14,286 nucleotides of DNA from Synergistaceae bacterium. Its GTDB lineage: Bacteria > Synergistota > Synergistia > Synergistales > Aminobacteriaceae. The stretch's first letter is position 1. The number at the start of each line of letters is the position of its first letter. The stretch is taken from contig WRKN01000048.1 in the NCBI GenBank assembly GCA_009778055.1, positions 1 through 14,286 on the forward strand, read 5' to 3'. This document shows, one piece after another, positions 1 to 6,991 of this stretch. The notes below the pieces were generated by a model. That model did not search any database and was not told the DNA's origin. It worked only from the letters and a program-made list of their open reading frames with translations. Both the position numbers and the translations under genes were made by a program.

Positions 1-2
1 CC

Positions 3-722
3 CTGGCGGGGATAAGAAACAGCAACCATTTTGGGGCCGCGGGTTACTTTTGTAATATCGCGGCCGAGAGGGGATTTGTTTCCCTGGTTTCCACGGTCGC
101 GCCCGCCAGTATGCCGCCCCACGGAGGCATGGAGGCTTATTTCGGCACCAACCCGATAGCAATCGGGCTGCCTAACAGGGAACGGCCTCACATTATACTC
201 GACATAGCCACTACTGTTGGCGCGAGGGGTAAGATACGAGAGGCGGCGCGAAAGGGCAAGCCGATTCCGGAAGGCTGGGCTATCGATAAGGATGGGAAAA
301 TGACCACCGACGCGAAGGCGGCGCTCGATGGGCTTGTACTGCCGATGGCCGGGCATAAGGGCTCGGGGCTGGCGCTTGTGATCGAGCATCTGGCCGGAGT
401 ATCCACCGGCAGCGCCTTCGGGCCGGACGTGGTCCTGCAGTACGACGATGACCCGACTCCCGCAAACGTCGGCCACTCCCTGATCGTTTACAGGCCCGAG
501 GCGCTGATGCCGATAGAAGAATACCGGCAAAGGACAAGCCGCTTTTGTGACGAACTGCACGCAATCAAGCCGGCAAAAGGTTTTGCGCGTGTTGTGACGC
601 CGGGAGAACCGGAGTTTGAAAACGAGCGGCAAGTTATGGAACTGGGCGTCGAGGTCGACGCGCCCCTTCGCGAGCAGTTGGCGGAAATAGAGCAATACAC
701 CGGCTGTCGATTGGCGATATAG
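3..722 (+). CDS. Ldh-family NAD(P)-dependent oxidoreductase (malate/L-lactate dehydrogenase type), 5'-truncated
   Basis: The frame is open from the left edge, so the gene starts outside the window; about 239 codons remain of a family usually near 330-360 residues. The Met at base 111 is internal: the codons before it read RNSNHFGAAGYF, which carries the conserved family histidine. Downstream are GTNPIAIGLP, an ILDIATT segment and GHKGSGLALVIEHLAG, all typical of the Ldh_2 (PF02615) fold. This family is unrelated to the classical Rossmann LDH/MDH enzymes. Members reduce 2-oxoacids or oxidise 2-hydroxyacids in the cytoplasm (malate, lactate, sulfolactate, ureidoglycolate); the substrate cannot be read from this fragment. 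The stop is TAG at 720-722 and the gene converges on the minus-strand block. I see no terminator after it, and the methylase remnant begins directly beyond the stop, so the 3' flank may have been rearranged. The family is near certain; the substrate is unknown. Confidence 0.9.
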   Translation: MAGIRNSNHFGAAGYFCNIAAERGFVSLVSTVAPASMPPHGGMEAYFGTNPIAIGLPNRERPHIILDIATTVGARGKIREAARKGKPIPEGWAIDKDGKMTTDAKAALDGLVLPMAGHKGSGLALVIEHLAGVSTGSAFGPDVVLQYDDDPTPANVGHSLIVYRPEALMPIEEYRQRTSRFCDELHAIKPAKGFARVVTPGEPEFENERQVMELGVEVDAPLREQLAEIEQYTGCRLAI

Positions 723-798
723 TCCTGGGCTCCAACGCGCGGGCACGCCGCTGGGCCTCCGCCGGCAGCGCGACTTCAATGAGTTTTTTGTTATCCAT
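723..798 (-). pseudogene. 5' remnant of a DUF1156-type adenine-specific DNA methylase
   Basis: An ATG at 798-796 overlaps the stop codon of the ATPase gene (ATGGATAA), the usual arrangement for a coupled next gene. It opens MDNKKLIEVALPAEA, which closely matches the start of DUF1156/COG1743 methylases as I know them (KKLIEVALPLEAIN, then an AREKSIRHGHPST-like segment). After codon 15 (about base 754) the resemblance stops. The frame reads QRRARALEPRT, enters the antisense of the dehydrogenase gene and ends at a stop at 634-636. All catalytic and Zn-ribbon parts of the roughly 900-residue family are absent. DUF1156 methylases often sit beside helicase-DUF3883 genes, which supports the call. 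It rests on about 12 matching residues plus context, so chance similarity cannot be fully excluded. Confidence 0.6.
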
Positions 799-2254
799 TT
801 GAGTCTACTTCCGCTAAGGCATTTTTGACGGCTGAAACGATCCGGTCCTTGTCCTCCGGCTTCAGACACTGTTTACACCATTCTTCAACAAAAATACTCC
901 ATACATAGTCTTTACTTTTGTGTAAACGATCCCCGATATATTCGGTAATTTTATGAGGATCGGGATTTGTAAACGCGTCGTCAAAAATGGAAAACAAGTT
1001 TCCGGCTCCCATTCCGAACCTGTTGTCCAAGTAATGCCATCCATTGTTTTTTAAGTCTTCAAGCACAAACCTCTCCGGCGCCTTATCCGTGGGCAAAGCC
1101 AAATAATCTTCCGTGTCCGACCCCATGTCGCCATCGATGATCGCGAGGCCTTTCGTCGGTAATTTATTTTGTCGGCACAATCGGCCAAGAGTTTTGACAA
1201 CGTCGGAAGAACCTACGGCTCGAACCTCTATCCTGCGCAAAAATTCTTCTCCTCCGTTGATGATTTCTCTGACCAATGTCGCCGATTCTTTGTCTTCAAC
1301 GTAAATATATAAATCAGGGTGTCTGGCGTCGTCAATCAAGCCCATTGCGTAATTTGCGCTGACGCTGTATTGGATATCTTTTTCTCCATTTGAGAGCCTT
1401 TGAATAAGGATTCGCCCTTCAGGAGGCAGTTCTTCGAGGATGTAAGGGCTATGGGTGGAGAGAATGATCTGCAATTTTTTTTGCCGCGCCAGCTTCAAAA
1501 GAAAATTGACGAATCTGCGTTGAGCTTTCGGATGTAAAGACGCTTCCACTTCATCGATAATTACCAGCGCGGTTTCAGGGGTTTTTTCGATGATCTGCAT
1601 GAAGTCCAATAGCTCATCTTCCCCGGCCGCTTGATGGTATTGAGATATTTCACCGGAAATATTCGTCAACAGGCCGACTTCCTTTTGGGACTGCGGATAT
1701 ACAAATCGCGCGCGCGAGTAACTTCCTCCCATGATGTGTGAAAAATCCAGCAATAAGTCGTCGGATAGCGTCACGTCTTCTGCTTCCATCTCGCTGTTAA
1801 GCTTGGCTACCTTCGCGTATCCCGCCGTCGCGTCGAGTGGAAGAGTGCGGGAAATATCAAGAAAAAATACCTGGCGTTCGGGGCGCTTGCCTTTGGGCGA
1901 GTAGCCCCAGCCATTGGTTTTTTTCCATTTCCCCTGAATATTTTTATCTCCATGAGTTATTTCATATGTGATTTCAGCGTCTTGGATACTGCTGTTATCC
2001 CATTGCGTTCTTAAAAACAGCAGTGCCGGATAAAATTTTTTTGCGCCTCTGTGCTTATTGTCGTACGCACAGGCAGCGGCCTTCAGAACGGTGCTTTTCC
2101 CGGAGCCATTCTCTCCGGCTACCGCGCATACCGGGAAGCGAAACTCTACTGTCTGCCCGCTCCATCCGCGCAAATTTTTGAGTGTGATTTTATTGAGAAA
2201 TTTTTTCCACAGACCGTTGGAAAATTGCCGTTTTATCTCATAGAAATCACTCAT
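791..2254 (-). CDS. AAA/ABC-type ATPase with OLD-like TOPRIM domain
   Basis: This is a 487-residue cytoplasmic protein. The N-terminal half is an ABC/SMC-like ATPase: Walker A GENGSGKST at residues 48-56, a signature-like region near HQAAGEDELLDF (207-218), Walker B ALVIIDEVEASLHP (229-241) and the H-loop STHSP (266-270). The C-terminal third carries a TOPRIM pattern: a leading acidic residue in LYIYVEDKESATLV (E320), then IIDGD with the DxD at 374-376, and E399 in FVLED. This combination is typical of OLD-family ATP-dependent nucleases, including GajA-like defence proteins. OLD proteins are often 500-600 residues, so this one is compact. The start is ATG at 2254, preceded by AAAGGAG with good spacing and 34 bp after the helicase stop, so the two genes are probably co-transcribed. 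The stop overlaps the start of the broken methylase. Its role as a DNA-cleaving or sensing subunit with the helicase is inferred. Confidence 0.85.
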   Translation of the reverse strand: MSDFYEIKRQFSNGLWKKFLNKITLKNLRGWSGQTVEFRFPVCAVAGENGSGKSTVLKAAACAYDNKHRGAKKFYPALLFLRTQWDNSSIQDAEITYEITHGDKNIQGKWKKTNGWGYSPKGKRPERQVFFLDISRTLPLDATAGYAKVAKLNSEMEAEDVTLSDDLLLDFSHIMGGSYSRARFVYPQSQKEVGLLTNISGEISQYHQAAGEDELLDFMQIIEKTPETALVIIDEVEASLHPKAQRRFVNFLLKLARQKKLQIILSTHSPYILEELPPEGRILIQRLSNGEKDIQYSVSANYAMGLIDDARHPDLYIYVEDKESATLVREIINGGEEFLRRIEVRAVGSSDVVKTLGRLCRQNKLPTKGLAIIDGDMGSDTEDYLALPTDKAPERFVLEDLKNNGWHYLDNRFGMGAGNLFSIFDDAFTNPDPHKITEYIGDRLHKSKDYVWSIFVEEWCKQCLKPEDKDRIVSAVKNALAEVDSNG

Positions 2255-2288
2255 TGTGAAAACTCCTTTCCGTTATGCGACATCCCTG

Positions 2289-5200
2289 CTATCCAATCGT
2301 CGCTCGCGTCAGCACAACTTCCGCGCCGCCCGTAAGCTCAGCGATGTCATAATTCCTGCTCGTTTCGGCAAAATCCGGGCGCTCACGGAAGGGGCGCTTC
2401 AAGTATACAGTTTGCGTTCTGTCCCCGTCTACCTCGACTATCGCCAGAATGTACTCTTCCGGTTTGTTGAACGCGGTCAGTATTTCATTTTTCGTGACGG
2501 TCACGGAGTCCGCTCCCTTTGCCCGGCCTTTCACCTCGATAAAACGCAATGGGCCGGCATCTCCGCGCAGTTCTGCGGGAATCAGCGACTCCACGTCGTA
2601 GCCGCATTTCGCGCCGCTCACGTCGCTGGGGATATAGCCCAGCGACGTTTCTACGTCCATCACGGCCTTCATGGCGGCAAGCTCTATCTCGCGCCGCGCC
2701 GCCGCGTCCCGCGAAAACGCGCCGGGAGTTTTTTCCGTGCCAGTACCCTCGCCCGTCAGCTTGTCGAGCAATCCTCGCGGGATAACCAGCGCGCCTCCAA
2801 CCACCACCGGCGGAGCGGCTGAAATGAGCTTCTCTGTCTCCAGTTCCGCGAAGCGCTTCTGCATTCTTGCTTCCAGTTCTTCGGCGCGGCGGGCGGCCTG
2901 CTGAGAATTATGCTTCGCGTTGACCTTCCCCGCCGCTTCCTTTTGTTTCAGGTCTCCGGCGCGGAAGTCCCAGTATCGGATCTCGGCGGTCAGACGCTCT
3001 TTGACCGCTTTGGCGGTCTTGTCCGCAAGTTTCATTTTTCGCTCCCGCACCGCCGCGACGTGGGCAGGAATGACCTGCGAAATGGCATAGCCTACCGCTA
3101 TGTCCTCTACGTTTGCTTGCAGCCATTGCCGGTTTTGCACAAACGTTTGTATTGCCTTCCGCTCATCTTCGTCCGCCGCCCTGTAATCGAGATAGGGGGC
3201 GTACCCGGCGCTTGCCGCGCCGCCGTCTTCCTTAATCTCCACAAAATGGATGTGCTTTGATATGACGCGCTTACCGCCGTTCGGCAGGATAAACCCGTCC
3301 TGAACGGCGTCTTCTATATAAAACAGTAAACGGGCGTCCGTATTGGGGTCGTTGTCGTCCACGAACACGGCGCCGCGTTTAAGCACATCGGCGTTACGCT
3401 CGCGCACAAGGTCTATCACAGCTTCCAGCAGCGGATGCCCCGGCGCTATAAGCGACGCCGGAACCTGGCCTTGTTCATTGCCGTATTGTTTGTCAAAGCA
3501 AATTCTCTCGTACCGCGAAAGCACAGGCTCGCCGAACCCTATTTGCATGTCTCGGCTTCGGACGGCGAAGGGCACGAACGTTATTTCGTAGCGGCCTTTT
3601 TCGCGGGAGCGAATCTTACCGCCGACGCCCGCGAACGCCTCTATAAAGAACGCCTCGACGAAGTGCGGCTGGAGTTTGCGCGCTTCCATGCGTTCCATGT
3701 CCTCACGGATCGCCATCACCTGATGCGCGTCCATCGCATCTCCGGTCAGCGCGTGTTCTTCCAGCAGCTTTCGGAGCGCGTCGCGGTCAAGCGAGTGATC
3801 GACCACCTCGTGCAGCCGCGCCCGCACCCCCGGATCGTTGCCGTAGCGCACGGCTTCTATGATAAGCTCGCGCAGGGAACGATTGTCGAACGTAATCTTG
3901 CCGAGGATGTCAAATACTTTGCCTTTGAGGGCTTCCCTCTCCTGCTCCAGTTTTTCGAAGAGGCGCTGAAACACTATGCCCTCGCGGGTTTCTTTTGCAA
4001 CGAGGTTCCAAAGGTGGCAGACTTCGGTCTGGCCGATACGGTGAATACGGCCAAAACGCTGTTCAAGCCGGTTCGGGTTCCACGGCAGGTCGTAGTTGAC
4101 CATCAGGTGCGCCCGCTGGAGGTTGATGCCCTCGCCGGCCGCGTCCGTGGCAACGAGAATGCGGACTTTCTTGTCCTGCTTGAACAGTTCCTCGGCTTTG
4201 CGCCGCTCGTCGCGCAAAAGCCCGCCGTGGATGGAGACGACAGCTTCGTCGCTGCCGAGCAGGGAGCGTATTTTGTCCGACAGGTAACGAAGCGTGTCTC
4301 GGTGCTCGGTGAAGATTATCAGTTTTTCCCGCAACCCGTCCGCGCCGAACATGTTGACGTTGTCCTGAAGCAGGCTGGAAAGCTCATTCCATTTCCTATC
4401 CACGCCGCTGGCGCGGACTTCGTTCGCCATGCGCTCCAGTCTTTTCAGCGTTCTTATCTCGCCCTCCAATTCCGCCACCGTCTGCGCGGCGGATGCCTGG
4501 TCGGCCACCTTTTCCTCGGAGTCCTCCAGTTCTGATGATGGCAGGTCGTCGTCGTCGTAATCGTCATAAGACGCGAAAGAATATTTAGCGAGTTTAGCGA
4601 GTTTCTCAAGCTCCGCGGCGCGCCTGCCGAGGCGTTCCTCGGTAAGCCGGCTCTCGAGCCGCTCGCGCCTGCGCCGGAGCGATTGGTAGATGGCCTCGGG
4701 CGACGAGGCGAGGCGGCGCTGCAGGATGGTCAGCGCGAAGCCGACCGTCGTTTTGCGCTCGTTGTTCAATTGGTCGGCGCGGTTGAATTCCTGCTGCACA
4801 TACTCGGTTACCGCGCCGTACAAAGCCGCTTCAAGCGGAGACAGGTTGTAATTGACCGTGTAGGCGACGCGCTCCGGAAATAAGGGCGTCCCGTCGAATT
4901 TCAGCAGTTCTTCTTTGACTAGACGGCGCATCACATCGGACACGTCGACGGCCTTTCCGCCGCTGCGCGCCGCACCCTCGAAGCGATCCTGGTCGACGAG
5001 CGACATGAAGAGCTGAAAATCTTCCTCTTTGCCGTTGTGCGGAGTGGCGGTCAGTAACAAAAAATGTCTTGCTACGGAGGACAACAAACGGCCCAACTGA
5101 AAGCGCTTTGTATATTTGACGTCGCCGCCCCACACGGTGGCGGACATCTTGTGCGCCTCGTCGCATACTATCAAATCCCAGTCCGTGACGCGAAGTTTTT

Positions 5201-5813
5201 CCTGAATGTCCTCATTACGCGAGAGTTTGTCCAGACGCACAATACAGAGGTTTATTTCCGTGAAAATATTTCCCGTAACCGCCGACTCAATGCGGTCATT
5301 GGTGAGTATCTCAAAGCGCAGGTTAAATTTGCGGTAGAGCTCGTCCTGCCATTGTTCCGCAAGGCTTCCCGGCGAAACGATCATGCAGCGTTTCAGGTCG
5401 CCGCGCACCAGCAGTTCTTTCAGAAACAGGCCGGTCATGATCGTCTTACCCGCGCCGGGGTCGTCCGCGAGGATGTAGCGCAGCGGCAAGCGCGGTATCA
5501 TCTCCTGGTAGACGGCTGAAATTTGATGGGGGAGCGGCTCGATGGACGACGTATGCACGGCAAGGTAGGGGTCGAAAATATGCGCGAGATGAATGCGGTA
5601 CGCCTCCGACACGAGGCGAAGCATGTTCGCGTCGGCGTCCGTGTCAAAGCTCCACGGCAGGCCGCCGTCCGCGATCTCTATCCGTTCTTCGTCTTCCCGG
5701 TAAAGCAATTGATCGGCAAGCAAGCCTTTAGCATCTTTGAACGTGACAGTCAGAACATAACAGCCGTGCCGTAGTTTATCATTATTTTTTTGCGTTTGGG
5801 GCCGCGCCGGCAT
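2289..5813 (-). CDS. SNF2/DEAH-box helicase with C-terminal DUF3883 nuclease-like domain, N-terminus apparently truncated
   Basis: This large cytoplasmic DNA translocase has two RecA lobes. Lobe 1 carries Walker A ADDPGAGKT (116-124), DEAH (218-221) and TATPHNG (255-261). Lobe 2 spans about 496-600, with ATDAAGEGINLQ (555-566) and QRFGRIHRIGQ (585-595). Between them is an acidic, coiled-coil-like insert at about 375-465 (SYDDYDDDDLPSS). A long middle region is followed by a DUF3883/Mrr-like domain at about 1058-1145, with GYDVES and FIEVKGR (ExK at 1093-1095), a PD-(D/E)XK-type pattern. It therefore looks like a helicase-nuclease fusion from DISARM-like and other phage-defence or restriction loci. 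From memory, close relatives have about 30 further residues (an LxPGxxVRG...VQWFG-like start) before the segment aligned at residue 20. Here these are replaced by codons overlapping the 3' end of the ankyrin gene. The only in-frame ATG, at 5813, has no visible Shine-Dalgarno, so the true start and the expression level are doubtful. Confidence 0.85.
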   Translation of the reverse strand: MPARPQTQKNNDKLRHGCYVLTVTFKDAKGLLADQLLYREDEERIEIADGGLPWSFDTDADANMLRLVSEAYRIHLAHIFDPYLAVHTSSIEPLPHQISAVYQEMIPRLPLRYILADDPGAGKTIMTGLFLKELLVRGDLKRCMIVSPGSLAEQWQDELYRKFNLRFEILTNDRIESAVTGNIFTEINLCIVRLDKLSRNEDIQEKLRVTDWDLIVCDEAHKMSATVWGGDVKYTKRFQLGRLLSSVARHFLLLTATPHNGKEEDFQLFMSLVDQDRFEGAARSGGKAVDVSDVMRRLVKEELLKFDGTPLFPERVAYTVNYNLSPLEAALYGAVTEYVQQEFNRADQLNNERKTTVGFALTILQRRLASSPEAIYQSLRRRRERLESRLTEERLGRRAAELEKLAKLAKYSFASYDDYDDDDLPSSELEDSEEKVADQASAAQTVAELEGEIRTLKRLERMANEVRASGVDRKWNELSSLLQDNVNMFGADGLREKLIIFTEHRDTLRYLSDKIRSLLGSDEAVVSIHGGLLRDERRKAEELFKQDKKVRILVATDAAGEGINLQRAHLMVNYDLPWNPNRLEQRFGRIHRIGQTEVCHLWNLVAKETREGIVFQRLFEKLEQEREALKGKVFDILGKITFDNRSLRELIIEAVRYGNDPGVRARLHEVVDHSLDRDALRKLLEEHALTGDAMDAHQVMAIREDMERMEARKLQPHFVEAFFIEAFAGVGGKIRSREKGRYEITFVPFAVRSRDMQIGFGEPVLSRYERICFDKQYGNEQGQVPASLIAPGHPLLEAVIDLVRERNADVLKRGAVFVDDNDPNTDARLLFYIEDAVQDGFILPNGGKRVISKHIHFVEIKEDGGAASAGYAPYLDYRAADEDERKAIQTFVQNRQWLQANVEDIAVGYAISQVIPAHVAAVRERKMKLADKTAKAVKERLTAEIRYWDFRAGDLKQKEAAGKVNAKHNSQQAARRAEELEARMQKRFAELETEKLISAAPPVVVGGALVIPRGLLDKLTGEGTGTEKTPGAFSRDAAARREIELAAMKAVMDVETSLGYIPSDVSGAKCGYDVESLIPAELRGDAGPLRFIEVKGRAKGADSVTVTKNEILTAFNKPEEYILAIVEVDGDRTQTVYLKRPFRERPDFAETSRNYDIAELTGGAEVVLTRATIG

Positions 5814-6909
5814 TTAGCAGGACGCTGATGATTTCGGGATTGTTGTTACGCACTGCCTGCATCAACGCCGTAACGCCCTTTTGATTTCTGGCGTTTACGT
5901 CAGCGCCGGCGTTGAGCAGGGCGGCAACAGTTTGGGGATTGACGCACACCGCATACATCAACGCCGCGGTTCCATCCTGATCCTTAGCGTTTACGTCCGC
6001 GCCGGCATTGAGCAGAGCGGTAACCGCTTCGGGATTGTTGCGGCACGCCGCGTTCATCAACGCTGTCCAGCCGGTATCTATAATCTTTGCGTTTACGTTT
6101 GCCCCGTTCGCAATGGCGTCATTGATTTGCTGCAAAGAACCTTCTTTACAGAGTTCAACAAAATCAGAATCATTCATTGCGGGCGTCTCATTCTTGTAAG
6201 CCGGCTCAGCCTCCGCGCTTTTTTGCGTTATCATCGCGTTTTCATTGGTAAGAGCCGCCATAACTTCCGGTCTATTGGCTAACTTCGCGTACATAAGCGC
6301 CGTTGCCCCTTTATTATTCCTCGCGTTGACATTCGCGCCCGCTTTAATAAGAACTGTTATCACTTCAGGGTTCGAGTTGTAAGTCGCCCCTATGAGCGGC
6401 GTCATCACCTGCTCATTATCACTCGCGTTGACGTCGGCGCCTGCCTCAATAAGAGCTGTTATAACTTCCGGATCAGGGTTCTCACGCGCTGCCAGCATAA
6501 GCGGCGTTGCTCCATCTTCTCCCTTTACGTTCACGTTTGCCCCTTTATTGACGGCGTCATTGATTTGTTGCAAAGAACCTTGTTTGCAGAGTTCAAGAAA
6601 ATCGGAATCATGTATCGCGTTAACAGCGGCTTCAAGCCTGCGGTAAGCCTCCGTGCCTTTCAGGTTTGTATTTTCATTGGCTAAATCAATCGCGCGTTCC
6701 CCGATGTTGTTCTCCATCATTACGTCCGCGCCTGCATTGAGCAGGGCTGTAATAACTTCCGGATCCTCGTTCTTGCACGCGGCCATCATTAAGGCAGTCA
6801 TGCCAAACAGCGCGTCTTCCGCATTTACGTTTGCGCCGTTTTCAATGGCATCGTTAATTTGCTGTAAAGAACCTTCTTTACAGAGTTCTATAAAATCAGA
6901 ATCGTTCAT
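5782..6909 (-). CDS. ankyrin-repeat protein made of three duplicated modules
   Basis: This soluble protein of about 375 residues is built almost entirely of ankyrin repeats (TALMMAACKN, PEVITALLNAGADVNA and variants). No signal peptide or membrane segment is seen. Three larger modules each start with nearly the same sequence, (M/I)xDSDFxELCKxGSLQQIND, at residues 4, 103 and 248 counted from the ATG at 6918. Module 1 ends in an ERAIDLANENTNLKGTEAY stretch that often closes such proteins. Module 3 stops instead at GAAPNAKK, so the 3' end may be clipped. I chose the ATG at 6909 because GAGAGGA lies about 10 bases upstream; an ATG at 6918 is almost inside that site. Ankyrin proteins bind other proteins, and no partner can be named. 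The gene follows ddh by about 80 bases on the same strand, and its last 32 bases overlap the helicase frame (+1 relative to it). Confidence 0.85.
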   Translation of the reverse strand: MNDSDFIELCKEGSLQQINDAIENGANVNAEDALFGMTALMMAACKNEDPEVITALLNAGADVMMENNIGERAIDLANENTNLKGTEAYRRLEAAVNAIHDSDFLELCKQGSLQQINDAVNKGANVNVKGEDGATPLMLAARENPDPEVITALIEAGADVNASDNEQVMTPLIGATYNSNPEVITVLIKAGANVNARNNKGATALMYAKLANRPEVMAALTNENAMITQKSAEAEPAYKNETPAMNDSDFVELCKEGSLQQINDAIANGANVNAKIIDTGWTALMNAACRNNPEAVTALLNAGADVNAKDQDGTAALMYAVCVNPQTVAALLNAGADVNARNQKGVTALMQAVRNNNPEIISVLLNAGAAPNAKK

Positions 6910-6912
6910 TGC
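6087..6912 (-). repeat. Three dispersed DNA copies of the ankyrin module start
   Basis: Segments at about 6087-6180, 6521-6618 and 6820-6912 are clearly alike at DNA level. Each includes a variant of TTGCAAAGAACCTTcTTtaC (as read on the + strand) followed by CAGAGTTC and AAAATCaGAATC. The nucleotide similarity, including synonymous positions, suggests fairly recent duplication within the gene rather than ordinary ankyrin repeat conservation. Such repeats could recombine and change module number. Confidence 0.75.
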
Positions 6913-6924
6913 CGACATTCCTCT

Positions 6925-6965
6925 CTTCGCGTTAGCGTAAGCGTAAGCAAATTCAGAACGCGAAG
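6925..6965 (-). repeat. 9-bp perfect inverted repeat next to the ankyrin ribosome-binding site
   Basis: CTTCGCGTT (6925-6933) and AACGCGAAG (6957-6965) are exact reverse complements around a 23-base loop that contains AGCGTAAGCGTAAGC. In the minus-strand transcript this stem ends right at the GAGAGGA before the ankyrin start. It shares three bases with the ddh 3' hairpin, so the two cannot both form fully. A role in limiting ankyrin translation or as an RNA end is inference. Confidence 0.5.
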
Positions 6966-6986
6966 GGCGGAGAAAATCCCGCCCTT
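6963..6986 (-). terminator. GC-rich hairpin after ddh, no clear U-tract
   Basis: On the minus strand AAGGGCGG, an 8-base loop and CCGCCCTT form a perfect 8-bp stem starting a few bases after the ddh stop codon. No run of T follows (CGCGTTCTG), so it may be a weak or factor-assisted terminator or an RNA-stabilising 3' hairpin. Read-through into the ankyrin gene is plausible because I see no good promoter in the gap. Confidence 0.45.
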
Positions 6987-6991
6987 GCTTT

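Noticed and set aside
3435..4535. Long plus-strand open frame (366 codons) opposite the helicase
   Set aside because: It is antisense to the conserved lobe 2 and linker of the helicase, shows no recognisable domain and follows the codon bias of the real gene on the other strand.
760..5812. Shared 8-bp CGCCGGCA at 760-767 and 5805-5812 as possible direct repeats flanking the defence cassette
   Set aside because: Short GC-rich words recur by chance, and the right copy lies inside the ankyrin repeat where similarity still continues, so it does not mark the junction. No transposase, integrase or tRNA gene was seen.
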